Below, piece by piece: positions 32,092 to 40,363 of a stretch of DNA of 57,730 bases. Location of the stretch: positions 1-57,730 of the IMG/VR virus record IMGVR_UViG_3300047457_000359. The stretch is one strand, 5' to 3'. The notes beneath the pieces are model-generated. The model had not been told where the DNA came from. It saw only the letters and a program-made list of their open reading frames with translations, and searched no databases. Origin of the DNA: a virus. Both the position numbers and the translations under genes were made by a program. Numbering within the stretch: position 1 is the first letter of the stretch; each line of letters starts with the position of its first letter.

Positions 32092-32613
32092 ATGGCACGA
32101 AAGTACACTGGCAACACCGATGGAGTTTCCAAGTCGGGCAAGGCTCGGCCAGGAACGGTTCGTCTGTACGAACTCTGCAAGCGCAGGTGGGGCTTCACGA
32201 ACCTCGGAATGTTCGCCAACAGGACGATGAACAACCCGAAAGCCACGAAAGGGGATCCCAAGTGGCTGTCGGTGCATGCAACTGGCAGGGCTGTGGACAT
32301 GGGGTGGTCGGATCGCAAGAAGGCTGTTGAGGCATTTGAGTGGTTCGTTGAAAACGCAGCCGTTCTCGGCATTGAAGAAGTCCACGACTACGCATACGAC
32401 AGCAATGTCAAAGACGGAAAGCCTGGTTGGGGTCGTGGGTACCGTTGTAGCCGTGGTGAGGGCATGAAGGCCGTCAAGATCTATGACGCAAAAGACAATG
32501 CTGGTTCGCAAGGTGGTAAGTGGATCCATGTAGAACTAAACCCCGCTATGGCTGATGACGCAGAGGCGTTTGAAGCCGCATGGCGTTCGTTGCCCAAGCC
32601 TGGTGCAGAGTGA
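32092..32613 (+). CDS. Endolysin, M15-type peptidase
   Basis: 173 residues, ATG after GAAGGAAAGAC. LSVHATGRAVDMGW near residue 60 matches the zinc-binding S-x-H-x2-G-x-A-x-D motif of M15 peptidases (D-Ala-D-Ala carboxypeptidase/VanY-like), and GGKWIHVELNP supplies the third ligand His. No signal peptide. It should cut peptidoglycan peptides at lysis, reaching the wall through one of the neighbouring holin candidates. No separate cell-wall binding domain is visible. Confidence 0.75.
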   Translation: MARKYTGNTDGVSKSGKARPGTVRLYELCKRRWGFTNLGMFANRTMNNPKATKGDPKWLSVHATGRAVDMGWSDRKKAVEAFEWFVENAAVLGIEEVHDYAYDSNVKDGKPGWGRGYRCSRGEGMKAVKIYDAKDNAGSQGGKWIHVELNPAMADDAEAFEAAWRSLPKPGAE

Positions 32614-32614
32614 C

Positions 32615-32914
32615 ATGTCTGAAGCAAGTGTTGTCACGCTGATTGTTGCGATCATTGGTGCGGCTGGAACTGTTGCTGCTTCGGTGTCGTCGGTGTTGGT
32701 TCACCGCACACGCAAGGAGCAGCAGGCGTTCCAGGATGAGAACAGTGAACAGCATGGTCGGTCAATGGAAGCGATCAGGGAGATCGGCCTGGTGACCAGG
32801 GAAACACAGCAAGATGTGCGTGAGTTGAGAGCAGACTTTCGGGATCACCTTGAAGAAGGTCATTCGCCAAAGAAGAAAGCAACTGTTCCCAAGGCGGCTG
32901 CTGTAAAGAAGTAG
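32615..32914 (+). CDS. Single-TM coiled-coil protein, lysis accessory
   Basis: 99 residues from ATG 32615. N-terminal TM segment (VVTLIVAIIGAAGTVAASVS) followed by a charged coil (residues 30-80) and a Lys/Ala tail. This form is frequent beside actinophage endolysins; holin or membrane-associated lysis factor. Confidence 0.55.
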   Translation: MSEASVVTLIVAIIGAAGTVAASVSSVLVHRTRKEQQAFQDENSEQHGRSMEAIREIGLVTRETQQDVRELRADFRDHLEEGHSPKKKATVPKAAAVKK

Positions 32915-32917
32915 AGT

Positions 32918-33211
32918 GTGGTTGTGGGAAAGAACCAGTTGTTGAGCGACCTGGCGTCACCCGAAGTGCCGTCAAAGCGGGGCTACCCGTGTGGTGTGGA
33001 CAGGGTCATGTCCTCCTTGCCAGACGACGAAAGAGCCGCCGTTCAGGAAAAGATTGATGAACTGCGCAACGAACGACAGTTGGTGGGATCCAAAGCCCGA
33101 ACCACGATTACGGCGAAATGGTTGGCTGAAGTTTTGACCCGCAATGGTCACCCAGTAAGTAGTTTGGTCATGCAAACGCATGTCAGAAAGTCGTGTGCTT
33201 GTGGGTATTGA
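32918..33211 (+). CDS. Helix-turn-helix DNA-binding-like protein
   Basis: 97 residues; GTG at 32918 or 32924. MSSLPDDERAAVQEKIDELR, then TAKWLAEVLTRNGHPVS and a terminal CACGY resemble small wHTH proteins encoded next to phage phosphoesterases and terminases. It overlaps the next gene by 32 nt. Regulatory or recruitment role inferred. Confidence 0.5.
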   Translation: MVVGKNQLLSDLASPEVPSKRGYPCGVDRVMSSLPDDERAAVQEKIDELRNERQLVGSKARTTITAKWLAEVLTRNGHPVSSLVMQTHVRKSCACGY

Positions 33212-34352
33212 AGACGATCTGTCTCAGCCGCCACAGAACACCAGGGCGTTGTTGGGCAAGATTGCCGACCTGCTTGACAGATCGGGGATCAACCCAGACG
33301 AAATCGGGCGTGTGGAGAAGATCCGTGTATGGCAGGGTTTCCACAAAGATGAAGACGGAAACGCCCAGACGGTTGACCTTGCTGGTGTTGTGTTGTCTCC
33401 CGAATGGGCCGAAGGTCCGCAATGGCCTGTAGTCCAGCCCGCTGCGCCGACGGTGATCAAGCCTGTAACAATAAAGGAAGAAAAGCGTGATCATAGAGTC
33501 ACCGTGATCCTGCCAGATCCGCAGATCGGCTTCCGCAGAATGCACGACGGAGAAATGATCGCCTGTCATGATGAGCAGGCAATGAATGTCGCCTTGCAGG
33601 TCACCCGAGCAGCCAAGCCCGACCACATTGTGAACATCGGAGACTTCTTGGACTTGCCTGAATGGTCGTCCAAGTTCCTGGTACTGCCCGAGTTCGTCTT
33701 GACCACCCAGCCGACGATTGACACCGCCCACCAGTTCTTGGCAAAGCAGCGATCCGTAGCCCCAAACGCAGAAATCAGTTTGCTCGCTGGCAACCACGAT
33801 GACCGTTTGGGCAAAGCAATAGCCAAGAACGCTATGGCTGCTCTGCGACTGCGCAGGGCGGACAAGCCTGAAGAATGGCCTGTTCTGTCAGTCCCGTACT
33901 TGTTGAGGCTTGAAGACCTGAATGTGAAGTATGTCGGCGGTTATCCAGCAGGAAGGGTGCAACTGACAAGGGGCGGCAACGGGATCACGGCGTTGTGGGC
34001 GATCCACGGCGAAAAGTTGGATGTTGCAAAGGTCGCCAAGGCAGAGCGTCAGTCGTTTGCACAAGGTCACATTCACCGCATTGCGTTCCACACGCAGACC
34101 TACGAGGTGGCGTCACGGCCAGAAACGGTAGTGGCGTTTAGTCCAGGTTGTTTGTGCAGGGTTGACGGTGTTGTTCCGTCCACCAAGGGCGGAGTTGATG
34201 ACACTGGTCGGCCTGTGCTCAGGTACGAAGATTGGCAGCAAGGAATGGCTGTGATCACGGAGCACGATGACGGCTATTGGTCCGCTGAGATCATTCCGAT
34301 CAACGAAGGCAAGGCTATGTGGCGAGGGAAGGTGTTCGTCGCCACTGCTTGA
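33180..34352 (+). CDS. Calcineurin-like metallophosphoesterase
   Basis: 390 residues. All family motifs are present: LPDPQIGF (near residue 105), NIGDFLDLPE (near 150), LLAGNHDDR (near 205), HGEKLDV (near 275) and QGHIHR (near 295), providing the two-metal site. Such phage enzymes may act as nucleases or phosphatases on nucleic acids. About 95 residues precede the catalytic domain. Placed at the head of the DNA-metabolism region. Confidence 0.85.
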   Translation: MSESRVLVGIEDDLSQPPQNTRALLGKIADLLDRSGINPDEIGRVEKIRVWQGFHKDEDGNAQTVDLAGVVLSPEWAEGPQWPVVQPAAPTVIKPVTIKEEKRDHRVTVILPDPQIGFRRMHDGEMIACHDEQAMNVALQVTRAAKPDHIVNIGDFLDLPEWSSKFLVLPEFVLTTQPTIDTAHQFLAKQRSVAPNAEISLLAGNHDDRLGKAIAKNAMAALRLRRADKPEEWPVLSVPYLLRLEDLNVKYVGGYPAGRVQLTRGGNGITALWAIHGEKLDVAKVAKAERQSFAQGHIHRIAFHTQTYEVASRPETVVAFSPGCLCRVDGVVPSTKGGVDDTGRPVLRYEDWQQGMAVITEHDDGYWSAEIIPINEGKAMWRGKVFVATA

Positions 34353-34377
34353 CAGCGAGTCTACCGTAGGTTAGTCT
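34349..34377 (+). promoter_or_regulatory. Sigma-70-type promoter, leaderless
   Basis: TTGACA (34349-34354), 17-bp spacer, TAGTCT (34372-34377); the ATG of the next gene begins 6 nt later, so the mRNA probably starts at the start codon. The -35 overlaps the phosphoesterase stop. Confidence 0.75.
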
Positions 34378-34383
34378 GTCGGT

Positions 34384-34602
34384 ATGAATAGCAATGAATG
34401 TCGCCTTTGTTGGGGCACCGAAACGGTGGACTTGCCGATACTGTTCGGTGATGATGGTGGGATCTTTGAGTACGCCTGCCCCATTTGTCGTCCGTGGAAG
34501 TTCGGTTTCCCAGGATTGTTCTACGGTCCAAGGGTTGTGGTGACGCCAGCGGATCCAGGGCAGCCCGCACGGTATGTCTGGAACCTTGACACACCCATTT
34601 GA
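34384..34602 (+). CDS. Zinc-ribbon protein, leaderless
   Basis: 72 residues. CRLC near residue 6 and CPIC near residue 32 give a zinc ribbon, and the rest is beta-rich (GPRVVVTPADPGQPARYVWN). Expressed from the strong promoter that overlaps the upstream gene end. No family recognised. Confidence 0.6.
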   Translation: MNSNECRLCWGTETVDLPILFGDDGGIFEYACPICRPWKFGFPGLFYGPRVVVTPADPGQPARYVWNLDTPI

Positions 34603-34633
34603 TTAGATCTCGTCAGAGAAGAAAGAGGTAGCA

Positions 34634-35581
34634 ATGGAGAAGATTCCAAAGCCAGAACATGGTTCCGACCAATGGTTGCTCAACCGTTGGCGGGACGCAG
34701 ATGGAAAGACAACATTCGGTGCCAGCGAAGCACCTGCCCTGATGGGGGCTTCGCCGTACCAAAGCCGAGCGGGGCTGTATGTCGCAAAGAGTCAGCCGCC
34801 GAAACCGTCAGAAGACAACCCAGTATTCCGTAGGGGGCATGTGCTGGAGCCAGCACTGCTGGGCGAGGCTGGGTACCTGTTGGGGATCACGGTGTTGACC
34901 CCCGAAGTCCAGTACCGCAGAGGTCGGTTCACGATCTCTATGGATGGTGTTGACAACGAAGATCACCCGACCATCGGCATTGAAGCCAAGACGACAACGA
35001 AGTACAGCATTTCGTCGTCTGGGGATCTCCCAGCCGAGTGGCTCTGGCAGGGGTGGGCGCAGCAACTGGTTCTTGGTTGTCCGATCAAGTTCGTCGTGTT
35101 GGATCGGAACATGTCCATCAGTATGGTTGATCTGCCCGACAACCCAGCAGCACTTGCCGAACTGCAAAGTCAGTCGGAGTGGTTCGGCAACCTGATTGAT
35201 GCGCAGGAACTGCCCGAATGGGATCTTGATGAGTTTGATTCGGATGACATTGCTGCGATCTACAAGCACAGCCCCGCCAGTGTGGAACTGCCCTCTACCG
35301 CCGTTGACCTTGTTTGGGTGCTAGAAGACGCTCGTGCCCAGCGACGAGCAGCAGAAAAGGCAGAACAGGCAGCCAAAGACGCTCTGGCGAGGTTGTTGCA
35401 GGGACACGAAATCGGAACAGTTGACGGTCAGCCGATCGTCTCCTGGAAGGAGTACCAGGGACGCCAGTCGCTGGATACGAAAGCGTTGCAAGCGGATCAC
35501 CCCGAGTTGTGCGCTCAATACCAAAAGCAAGGTGCCTCGTACCGAACGATGAAGGCACTCAACCCAAGAAAGGAAGGATGA
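34634..35581 (+). CDS. YqaJ-type (lambda Exo-like) recombination exonuclease
   Basis: 315 residues, ATG after AAGAAAGAGG. GASEAPALMGASPYQSRAGL and RRGHVLEPALLGEAG (metal-binding Glu), MDGVDNEDHPTIGIEAKTT (catalytic D...E-x-K) and EWLWQGWAQQLVLG make up the PD-(D/E)xK fold. These 5'-3' exonucleases produce single strands for annealing recombination. The C-terminal third is a coil (RRAAEKAEQAAKDAL). The next gene is the probable annealing partner. Confidence 0.88.
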   Translation: MEKIPKPEHGSDQWLLNRWRDADGKTTFGASEAPALMGASPYQSRAGLYVAKSQPPKPSEDNPVFRRGHVLEPALLGEAGYLLGITVLTPEVQYRRGRFTISMDGVDNEDHPTIGIEAKTTTKYSISSSGDLPAEWLWQGWAQQLVLGCPIKFVVLDRNMSISMVDLPDNPAALAELQSQSEWFGNLIDAQELPEWDLDEFDSDDIAAIYKHSPASVELPSTAVDLVWVLEDARAQRRAAEKAEQAAKDALARLLQGHEIGTVDGQPIVSWKEYQGRQSLDTKALQADHPELCAQYQKQGASYRTMKALNPRKEG

Positions 35582-35582
35582 C

Positions 35583-36188
35583 ATGGCGTTCAAGATGGAT
35601 GACTATGTTGATGTAGCCGAGAGGCTGCGGATCCTGAAAGAGAAGCACCCCGATGCGGTGGTCAGGCCGTGGAACCCCGACCAGCCGTACAAGATTGAGG
35701 AGATCGGAGGACAGGTGTTCATCGTGTACACGGCAGCCTGTTTCCGCACCCCCGACGATCCGTTGCCCGCAATCGCTGTTGCATGGGAGGAGTTCCCTGG
35801 AAAGACCCAGTTCACCAGGGGATCCGAGTTGATGAACGCCGAAACATCGGCCTGGGGTCGGTGCATCGTTGCGGCTTTGGTGTCCGACACCAAGAAGATC
35901 GCCTCTTTGCAGGAGGTGCGCAACCGTCAAGCCCCAGCAGTGCCAGTGAGGGAAGTCCCCGATACCACCCCGTTCGGCGGGGCGTCGGCGGAACAGCAGG
36001 AGACGATCCGCAAACTCGCAAAGCAGGCAAGCGTCAAGAACATCGCTGAACTTGCGAGCGGGATGGTCGGGCGCAAAGTCACTTCCGCCAAGGCGTTGAC
36101 AGCCAAAGAAGCAACGGAACTGATCACGCACCTGATAGAGATCCAGGAGTTCGCAGAAACCCCGAACGAACCAGTCCAAGCAGACTAG
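35583..36188 (+). CDS. Candidate single-strand annealing protein
   Basis: 201 residues directly after the exonuclease. YVDVAERLRILKEKHPDAVV, FIVYTAACFRTPDDPLPA and the signature ELMNAETSAWGRCIVAALVS match a protein family that pairs with phage exonucleases; the AETSAWGR motif is reminiscent of ERF/Rad52-type annealing proteins. Residues 130-185 form a separate helical part (QQETIRKLAKQASVKN). Function is inferred from pairing and motif, not certain. Confidence 0.6.
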   Translation: MAFKMDDYVDVAERLRILKEKHPDAVVRPWNPDQPYKIEEIGGQVFIVYTAACFRTPDDPLPAIAVAWEEFPGKTQFTRGSELMNAETSAWGRCIVAALVSDTKKIASLQEVRNRQAPAVPVREVPDTTPFGGASAEQQETIRKLAKQASVKNIAELASGMVGRKVTSAKALTAKEATELITHLIEIQEFAETPNEPVQAD

Positions 36189-36254
36189 GGTCACTCGTTC
36201 CCTAACTGGGTCGTCGGGATCCACCACGACCCGTACATGAATACGGAGGCAAAT

Positions 36255-36938
36255 GTGAGCATCATTCGGGCACCCAGACCCGAAGGCAACTTCACCGTGA
36301 TCCGCAACTCGGTGTTGCGAGACGACAGGTTGTCGTACAGGGCGAGAGGAATACTCGCTGCGATCCTGTCTCGGCCAGACAACTGGAGGACGGACGCAGA
36401 TTCGTTGGCAAGACAAGGCAAAGAAGGGCGGGACGCCGTAAGGACAGCACTGAAGGAACTGGAGGAAGTCGGTTATCTGACCAGGTTTCGGGAACAGGAC
36501 AAGGCGACTGGTCAATGGCGCACCCATTGTTTCGTTTATGACCAGCCCGATAACGGGAAACCCGTCGTCGGGAAACCGAACGACGGAAACCCAGTCGTCA
36601 TAGAAAAGACCGATACGAACAACCGAGAAGAAAGTGTTTCCCCTGTCGTTCCGACAGTGGCTGTCGGGATCACGGCGAGAGATGTCGCTGGACACTGGGT
36701 GGACACCTTTGTGAGCGTCCACGGGGCGTCGCCCCCACAGGTGTCGGTAAAGCGGATCGCACAGGCAGCCAAGCAACTGTTGGGCGAAGGCTTTGATGGG
36801 GATCATCTGTTGCAGGCGGCAGCCGACGCAGCAAGCGGGGGTCACGCCAACCTCGCCAGTTCGGTGACCTTCTTGACTGCAAAGAGCAACCGCAAGCCCA
36901 AGGGGTTTGCGGGGATCAAGGAGTTCTTGGACCAATGA
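36255..36938 (+). CDS. Replication-initiation-like winged-helix protein
   Basis: 227 residues from GTG 36255, which has GGAGG 5 nt upstream; ATG 36237 is the alternative. The N-terminus (FTVIRNSVLRDDRLSYRARG, AAILSRPDNW, LKELEEVGYLTRF) is the DnaD/RepA-type winged helix common in phage initiators. A repetitive linker (GKPVVGKPNDGNPVV) precedes a C-terminal helical part. The helicase-loader-like gene follows, fitting an initiator-loader pair. Confidence 0.7.
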   Translation: MSIIRAPRPEGNFTVIRNSVLRDDRLSYRARGILAAILSRPDNWRTDADSLARQGKEGRDAVRTALKELEEVGYLTRFREQDKATGQWRTHCFVYDQPDNGKPVVGKPNDGNPVVIEKTDTNNREESVSPVVPTVAVGITARDVAGHWVDTFVSVHGASPPQVSVKRIAQAAKQLLGEGFDGDHLLQAAADAASGGHANLASSVTFLTAKSNRKPKGFAGIKEFLDQ

Positions 36939-37495
36939 TGACCAAGCAAGACACGGCGCAGATCTTGGCAGTGTTGTCGGCTGGTTTCCCCCAGGTGGCG
37001 GTGTCCAAGGAGACTGCCAGGGTGTACCACGAAGTGCTGTTGGACCTTGACCCTGGTACTGTCCAGCAGGCCGTTGCTCGGATCCTGAAAACGGCAGAGT
37101 GGTTTCCCCCAGCGGCATTGATCAGAAGAACCGCTATGGAACTGAACGGCTCGTTGGCTGAGTCAAGTCATTCGGCCTGGGCGCAGGTGTTGGATGCCGT
37201 TCGGGATCACGGGTACACCAGGTTCCCTAGTTTCGGCAGTCCGCTGTTGTCAGAGGCGGTGAGAAGGATCGGGTGGCGCACGATTTGTCATTCGGAAAAG
37301 CCCGAGATCGTCAAAGCACAGTTCGGAAAGGTGTACGATGAACTGCGCCAGGAGCATGACAACGCCGTGCTGACTGGGGATCCATTGAAGGAGTTGTCTA
37401 GTGAAACGGTCAGGTCCGTTGAAGCGAGGAAAGCCGCTGCAGCGCAAGACTCCGTTGTCGGCAAAGACCCAATGGAAGCCCAAGAAGAAGAGTGA
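36935..37495 (+). CDS. Helicase loader-like protein
   Basis: 186 residues, ATG in an ATGATG overlap. ILAVLSAGFPQVAVSKETAR, VYHEVLLDLDPGTVQQAVAR and TAEWFPPAALIR fit the G39P/loader family, which brings replicative helicase to origins. No DnaB or primase is seen in the window, so it may serve a host or out-of-window helicase. The last 31 codons overlap the next gene in another frame. Confidence 0.65.
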   Translation: MMTKQDTAQILAVLSAGFPQVAVSKETARVYHEVLLDLDPGTVQQAVARILKTAEWFPPAALIRRTAMELNGSLAESSHSAWAQVLDAVRDHGYTRFPSFGSPLLSEAVRRIGWRTICHSEKPEIVKAQFGKVYDELRQEHDNAVLTGDPLKELSSETVRSVEARKAAAAQDSVVGKDPMEAQEEE

Positions 37496-37739
37496 TCCCG
37501 AATGGCAGAAAGCCAGAAAAGCAGTGATCCAGAGAAGCGGCGGGAGATGTGAGGCTCGGTGGGAGGATTGCATCGGGTCGGTGCAACATGTACACCACAA
37601 GAAAAGAAGAAGCCAGGGCGGGGGTCACGAAGTCGGCAACTTGCTGGCGTGTTGTTTCGTGTGCCACGAAGCGATCCACAGGAACCCCGCACAGGCGTTT
37701 GATAAGGGACATTTAGTGAGAGACGAAGCAAGTGAATGA
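37401..37739 (+). CDS. HNH endonuclease
   Basis: 112 residues, GTG start 95 nt inside the preceding gene. The basic N-terminus KRSGPLKRGKPLQRKTPLSA is typical of phage HNH proteins of this type. The catalytic part has CEARWEDC, HVHHKKRRSQGG (HH), NLLACCFVCHEAIHRNP (N...CxxC...H). The match starts at the overlap, so the overlapping stretch is really translated in this frame. It may be a recombination nuclease or a homing-type enzyme. Confidence 0.82.
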   Translation: MKRSGPLKRGKPLQRKTPLSAKTQWKPKKKSDPEWQKARKAVIQRSGGRCEARWEDCIGSVQHVHHKKRRSQGGGHEVGNLLACCFVCHEAIHRNPAQAFDKGHLVRDEASE

Positions 37740-38205
37740 AGTGATGTTTGACACCATCGTGGAGATGGCGAAGCGTGAAGTCAAAGGGACTGCAAGCCCC
37801 GATGAGATCCTGTACCTCAAAGAGCATGTCGGTTTGACGAGGTGGAGAGAGGCTTTGGCGGCTGCTATTGCCGACATTTCGGAGCAGTTTGCGGACCGCA
37901 AAGACAGGATGGACGGTTTGGCAAAGAAGTTCCAGTTGGGACTGATTAGCAAGGACCAGTTCCACCGTCAGTCCGACGAGATTGAAGAATGGCGTCGCAA
38001 GGCTGGGCGGTACAAGATCGGCCTGGAGAACAGAATGCACGAGATCAACGGCCTGGAACGAGAAAGGAATGTTCGGGCGACGGAGATCAAGTGGCGGTTT
38101 GAGGAACTGGTAAGGGCTGTTGAAACGCACCGAAGTCGCAAGCAGCGACCGTCGGCTGGTGACCGTGAGTTGTGGGAGGCGGCGGAACGCCTCGCAACTA
38201 AATGA
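37732..38205 (+). CDS. Coiled-coil protein
   Basis: 157 residues, GTG start overlapping the HNH gene by 8 nt. Almost all helical and highly charged, including RREALAAAIADISEQF-like and GLENRMHEINGLERERNVRA stretches. No family recognised. Confidence 0.5.
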   Translation: MNEVMFDTIVEMAKREVKGTASPDEILYLKEHVGLTRWREALAAAIADISEQFADRKDRMDGLAKKFQLGLISKDQFHRQSDEIEEWRRKAGRYKIGLENRMHEINGLERERNVRATEIKWRFEELVRAVETHRSRKQRPSAGDRELWEAAERLATK

Positions 38206-38225
38206 CGGTTTGCTACACTGGGATC

Positions 38226-38414
38226 ATGGTGATTACCTCAGAAGACCAGATCGTAAAGGCTGGCAACGACATGGCTGGTGTTCTCTTGGAGATTGATGCG
38301 CTGTTGCGCCACGGGATCCCATTGACGCAGGAACTGTCGTTGTCGGTAATGGAAATGATTGACCTCGCAGTGGATCATTGGAAAGAAGCAGTTGCTCCAC
38401 CCGAAGAAGTGTGA
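38226..38414 (+). CDS. Small acidic helical protein, leaderless
   Basis: 62 residues from ATG 38226, which lies 6 nt after TACACT (38214-38219). Helical with two hydrophobic faces (MAGVLLEIDALLRHGIPL). No family recognised. The Crp-like operator copy 3 overlaps its stop. Confidence 0.5.
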   Translation: MVITSEDQIVKAGNDMAGVLLEIDALLRHGIPLTQELSLSVMEMIDLAVDHWKEAVAPPEEV

Positions 38415-38463
38415 CCTACTTCACTAAACCCCCTATTGACTGGCGTCGCATGATGGTTACGCT
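38410..38463 (+). promoter_or_regulatory. Crp/GlxR-like operator plus promoter, copy 3
   Basis: TGTGACCTACTTCACT (38410-38425) has one mismatch in the right arm. AAACCCC, TTGACT (38436-38441), 16 bp and TACGCT (38458-38463) follow. Spacing matches copies 1, 2 and 6 exactly. Confidence 0.72.
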
Positions 38464-38496
38464 CGTCGTCGGCCATTTAGGAAAGGTAGGTTGGTC

Positions 38497-38886
38497 ATGA
38501 AGGATTGGGTTCATTGCGCAGGATGCGGAGGTGGTGGATCCGATGATCGCCCTCCGTATGTCGGCGTGTGTCGTTGGTGCGGGGGGTCGGGGATCCTGAA
38601 ACCGTGGGAGTACGAGGAGATGCTCATCGCAGATCAGTTCCACGACATTCTGCAGAACGCCTACGAGGAGGCGCAGGACTTGTGGATCCAGGCGCAGGAC
38701 GACAAGACGGACATGGCGGAGTGTCTGCACCGTGAGTCGGACTTCATTCAGGAAGTTGTGATCTCCTGGTGGAAGCAGTTGGGTGCCGACGAAGGCTACG
38801 AGTATGCGGTTGATCTGTACAAGAAGCACCAGCCAGCGTCTCTGCAGGAAATGTGGATCCTGGAACACGAGCCAGTTGGTCCTTGA
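38497..38886 (+). CDS. DnaJ-type zinc-finger protein
   Basis: 129 residues from ATG 38497, with AGGAAAGGTAGG upstream (TTG 38491 possible). CAGCGGGG and CRWCGGSG form the two CxxCxGxG half-sites of a DnaJ-like zinc finger at residues 7-30. The rest is acidic and helical (EEAQDLWIQAQDDKTDMAEC). No J-domain is present. Role unknown; expressed from promoter copy 3. Confidence 0.6.
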   Translation: MKDWVHCAGCGGGGSDDRPPYVGVCRWCGGSGILKPWEYEEMLIADQFHDILQNAYEEAQDLWIQAQDDKTDMAECLHRESDFIQEVVISWWKQLGADEGYEYAVDLYKKHQPASLQEMWILEHEPVGP

Positions 38887-39248
38887 TGCGAGATCTTGAT
38901 CAGCCAACCCTCTTTGACGCAGCAGCCGCCGAAGCGGCAAAGATTGCTGCGATCACCAAGGTAGAACGGAACGCAGATCCAGCCTGGAAAGTAGAAATGT
39001 TGGGTGCGGTTGCTGCCGTCGCCCGACGCATGCACAAGTTCACAAGCGATGATGTGTGGGAGGAACTGCACGGTTCTTCTGACGCCGACACGCATGAACC
39101 AAGGGCACTCGGAGCGATCATGAAGAAAGCCGCCACGGCGGGGATCATTGTCGCTACCAGCGAGTATCGTCCCAGTTGCCGAGTTGCCTGTCACGCCCGC
39201 CCAGTGCGAGTATGGCGTAGCCTTGTGTGCGAAGCACAGGGACTGTAG
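38886..39248 (+). CDS. Winged-helix-like protein
   Basis: 120 residues, ATG overlapping the previous TGA. AVAAVARRMHKFTSDDVWEE, EPRALGAIMKKAATAGIIV and a short basic wing follow the pattern of small phage winged-helix proteins from replication regions. DNA binding is likely; target unknown. Confidence 0.55.
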   Translation: MRDLDQPTLFDAAAAEAAKIAAITKVERNADPAWKVEMLGAVAAVARRMHKFTSDDVWEELHGSSDADTHEPRALGAIMKKAATAGIIVATSEYRPSCRVACHARPVRVWRSLVCEAQGL

Positions 39249-39251
39249 ACT

Positions 39252-39265
39252 GGGTTAGCAAACCC
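39252..39265 (+). repeat. Short hairpin before the HTH gene
   Basis: GGGTT-AGCA-AACCC perfect 5-bp stem at 39252-39265, just after a possible -10 TAGACT. Too short for a confident terminator; could shape the leader of the following gene. Confidence 0.35.
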
Positions 39266-39285
39266 CGATTGATAAGGAAAGAAAG

Positions 39286-39534
39286 ATGAGCGAAGTGATC
39301 CTGTCGTATCCAGCGGAGGCGGAACTGTCCGAGCAAGAAATGCTGGACAAGGTGTCCATGTTGACCCAGATGATGCGAGAGCACCAGCAAGCAGTTGTGC
39401 GCCTCGGGCGTCAGCGCAGGCGAGTGATCCGTCAGATGCGGGAGAAGAAGATCCCCTACAAGTCCATCGCCTATGCGTGTGGAGTGACTGACCAGGCGGT
39501 GTTTGCAGATCTTCGGAAGCACCCCGAAGACTGA
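39286..39534 (+). CDS. Small HTH protein
   Basis: 82 residues, ATG after AAGGAAAGAAAG. N-terminal coil (residues 15-55) and a C-terminal helix-turn-helix: KKIPYKSIAYACGVTDQAVF with A-G-V at the turn. Likely DNA-binding regulator. It directly precedes the split SNF2 helicase genes by 3 nt. Confidence 0.6.
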   Translation: MSEVILSYPAEAELSEQEMLDKVSMLTQMMREHQQAVVRLGRQRRRVIRQMREKKIPYKSIAYACGVTDQAVFADLRKHPED

Positions 39535-39537
39535 TCC

Positions 39538-40362
39538 ATGTCCAATGTTGAAGTTGACTGGCTGGGCGACCAGTTCCAGGTCAAGTTCAAGTACGACCCG
39601 CTAGTAGTAGCAGCCGTCAAGGAACTGCCTGGAAGACGGTGGGATCCAGACGGCAAAGTGTGGTTCGTCAAGGACAGCCCCCAGTTTCGGTCGTTTGTCG
39701 TTAGCCACGATGCAGTTGTCAGCGTTGATGCTGGTGCTGCAATGGCTACAAGCAAGCAATCGTTGGGATCCGTGCGCCAACATGGACCCAGGTTGATACT
39801 GGACAGCAAGTACGACGCCCGATTGGTAGAAGCGATCCGTACCGTTGAAGGACGGAAGTGGGACAAAGACCACAAACGGTGGCAGTTTCCTCTGTCCTCT
39901 GTGCGGTCAGTCAAGGCAATCGTTGATCAGTTTGATCTTGATTGGTTGGTTGATGATTCAGTCCCCGATGCTGATCCCGTCACCGTCCCGATTGTCAAGG
40001 CAAAGGGCGACCAGTTTCTGGTGTACACGACCTATGACAGAGATGTGCTGGATGCGATCAAGGAGATGCCAGGTGCCGAATGGGACAGATGGGAAACGGC
40101 GTTTCGTGTTCCTGTGGAATGTGTTGTTGAGATTGATGAGTTTGTTCATCGGTTTGCAGGTGTATTGGATGAGACAGCGCAGAAGGTTGTTCAGCAAGCG
40201 GGTGAGGTACTGACCATGTTCAAAGCAAGCAGTGCCACTTCCGCCCAGGTGGAGATCAATGGTTTCGGTGGGGATCTCATGCCGTTTCAGGGCGCAGGCG
40301 TTTTGTACGCACTTTCGGCACTTGGGTACCAGTCGGAGGCCGACGCATTGGTGCGTAAATGA
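39538..40362 (+). CDS. HARP-repeat protein, N-terminal part of a split SNF2 helicase
   Basis: 274 residues. Three repeated HARP-like modules: FKYDPLVVAAVKELPGRRW (near residue 15), SKYDARLVEAIRTVEGRKW (near 85) and TYDRDVLDAIKEMPGAEW (near 160), each followed by an aromatic strand. In SMARCAL1-type proteins HARP domains bind forked DNA for annealing helicase activity. The chain ends with LMPFQGAGVLYALSALG, which corresponds to the Q-motif region normally preceding the Walker A helix. The ATPase domain is encoded 117 bp later. Confidence 0.75.
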   Translation: MSNVEVDWLGDQFQVKFKYDPLVVAAVKELPGRRWDPDGKVWFVKDSPQFRSFVVSHDAVVSVDAGAAMATSKQSLGSVRQHGPRLILDSKYDARLVEAIRTVEGRKWDKDHKRWQFPLSSVRSVKAIVDQFDLDWLVDDSVPDADPVTVPIVKAKGDQFLVYTTYDRDVLDAIKEMPGAEWDRWETAFRVPVECVVEIDEFVHRFAGVLDETAQKVVQQAGEVLTMFKASSATSAQVEINGFGGDLMPFQGAGVLYALSALGYQSEADALVRK

Positions 40363-40363
40363 C

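Noticed and set aside
35559-37118. A 519-residue open frame on the minus strand
   Set aside because: It lies opposite four well-supported + strand genes with clear protein families and has no recognisable motifs; long antisense frames arise from the codon bias of this genome.
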